This document shows positions 49,465 through 49,791 of a stretch of DNA of 49,791 bases, one piece after another. Every line of letters begins with the position of its first letter. Position 1 is the first letter of the stretch. Under the pieces are notes generated by a model. The model worked only from the letters and a program-made list of their open reading frames with translations. It had not been told where the DNA came from and did not search any database. Source of the DNA: an uncultured Clostridia bacterium (GTDB taxonomy: Bacteria > Bacillota > Clostridia > UMGS1883). The stretch is taken from contig CAKSNY010000020.1 of NCBI GenBank assembly GCA_934476455.1, positions 1-49,791 on the forward strand, written 5' to 3'. The translations under genes were made by a program, and so were the position numbers.

Positions 49465-49791
49465 CTATAAAATTATACAGATAAGTCCTCCGCTGCCCTC
49501 GTTTATAATCCGCTGCAATGTTTCCTGAAGCTTGGCGCGTGCGTCCTCCGGCATTTTCATAAGCTTTGTCTGCAAGCCTTCATTTACAAGCTCGTGCAAG
49601 GATTTGCCGAAAATGTTGGAGTCCCATATTTTTACAGGGTCGTTTTCAAATTCACCAAGCAAATAATGCACAAGCTCCTCCGATTGTTTTTCGCTGCCGA
49701 CTATCGGATTTACCTCTGTATCACTATACAAAATGAAGGGCTTAATTATGCTTACCTGTTCAGTCTTCGGGAACTTCATATCTATGCGTAT
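49465..49791 (-). CDS. spoIVA: Stage IV sporulation protein A SpoIVA, C-terminal part
   Basis: The last 109 codons of a gene that runs off the right edge. MKFPKTEQVSIIKPF, EKQSEELVHYLLGEFE, IFGKSLHELVNEGLQ and the terminal INEGSGGLICIIL match the conserved C-terminus of SpoIVA, the ATPase that forms the base of the spore coat around the forespore. The frame is open to the window edge (IRID before the internal Met), so the Met at 49779 is not the true start. This is the clearest sign that the organism makes endospores. Confidence 0.95.
   Translation of the reverse strand: MRIDMKFPKTEQVSIIKPFILYSDTEVNPIVGSEKQSEELVHYLLGEFENDPVKIWDSNIFGKSLHELVNEGLQTKLMKMPEDARAKLQETLQRIINEGSGGLICIIL

Overview
The window is a bacterial chromosome segment from an endospore-forming member of the Clostridia (Firmicutes). 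A partial spoIVA at the right edge, the DUF421/DUF4363 pair and three conserved Firmicute gene orders support this: infC-rpmI-rplT-trmH, dprA-topA-trmFO and rplS-(lepB)-rbgA-rnhB. Promoters are SigA-like with strong Shine-Dalgarno sites. The order or family within Clostridia cannot be fixed from this sequence. I see no phage, insertion sequence, CRISPR array, tRNA or rRNA; this is core chromosome with a few accessory cell-surface and sugar genes.

Layout, left to right. 0.1-6.5 kb (minus): one operon of glmS, a SAM methyltransferase, an ADP-ribose pyrophosphatase, mtaB, an EamA transporter and a small membrane protein. 6.6-8.3 kb (plus): an Lrp regulator and an aminotransferase overlapping by ATGA. 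8.3-11.9 kb (minus): a secreted protein, a FlaA1/CapD-type nucleotide-sugar dehydratase and a secreted copper-amine-oxidase-like (stalk) domain protein. 12.0-18.0 kb (plus): a SigA promoter, a leader holding two identical 132-nt copies of a foldable RNA, a COG2426-type membrane protein, metK, a small membrane ORF, recD2, comFC and queG. 17.9-24.6 kb (minus): trmFO, topA, dprA, trmH, then rplT, rpmI and infC (AUU start) behind an attenuator-like leader. 24.7-33.2 kb (minus): topB, dipeptidase, yraN, rnhB, rbgA, lepB, a CAP/SLH surface protein, rplS and a small conserved protein.

33.5-38.2 kb (plus): ygiQ, folD (coding overlap of 92 bp) and a divergent GyrB/ParE-like subunit with no A-subunit neighbour. 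38.2-40.0 kb (minus): an SLH-anchored PstS-like binding protein. 40.1-43.5 kb (plus): DUF421, DUF4363 and a nucleotidyltransferase/phosphomannomutase fusion whose catalytic motifs are degenerate. 43.7-45.9 kb (minus): AraC regulator then citrate synthase. 45.9-48.4 kb (plus): a carbohydrate-binding-like domain fused in frame to KduI, then KduD, for unsaturated uronate (pectin or glycosaminoglycan) breakdown. These diverge from araC across three helically phased TTGCAA sites. 48.5-49.8 kb (minus): a sugar nucleotidyltransferase and the C-terminus of SpoIVA.

The strongest candidate for something undescribed is the tandem leader at about 12.0-12.33 kb. Each exact copy can fold so that its terminal Shine-Dalgarno is paired. 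Copy 1 serves a 12-codon GTG mini-ORF in exactly the position where copy 2 serves the ATG of the membrane protein. Other points of interest are the kduI fusion with a retained internal ribosome site, the orphan GyrB-like subunit, the SLH-PstS chimera and the degenerate NTP-transferase/PMM protein.
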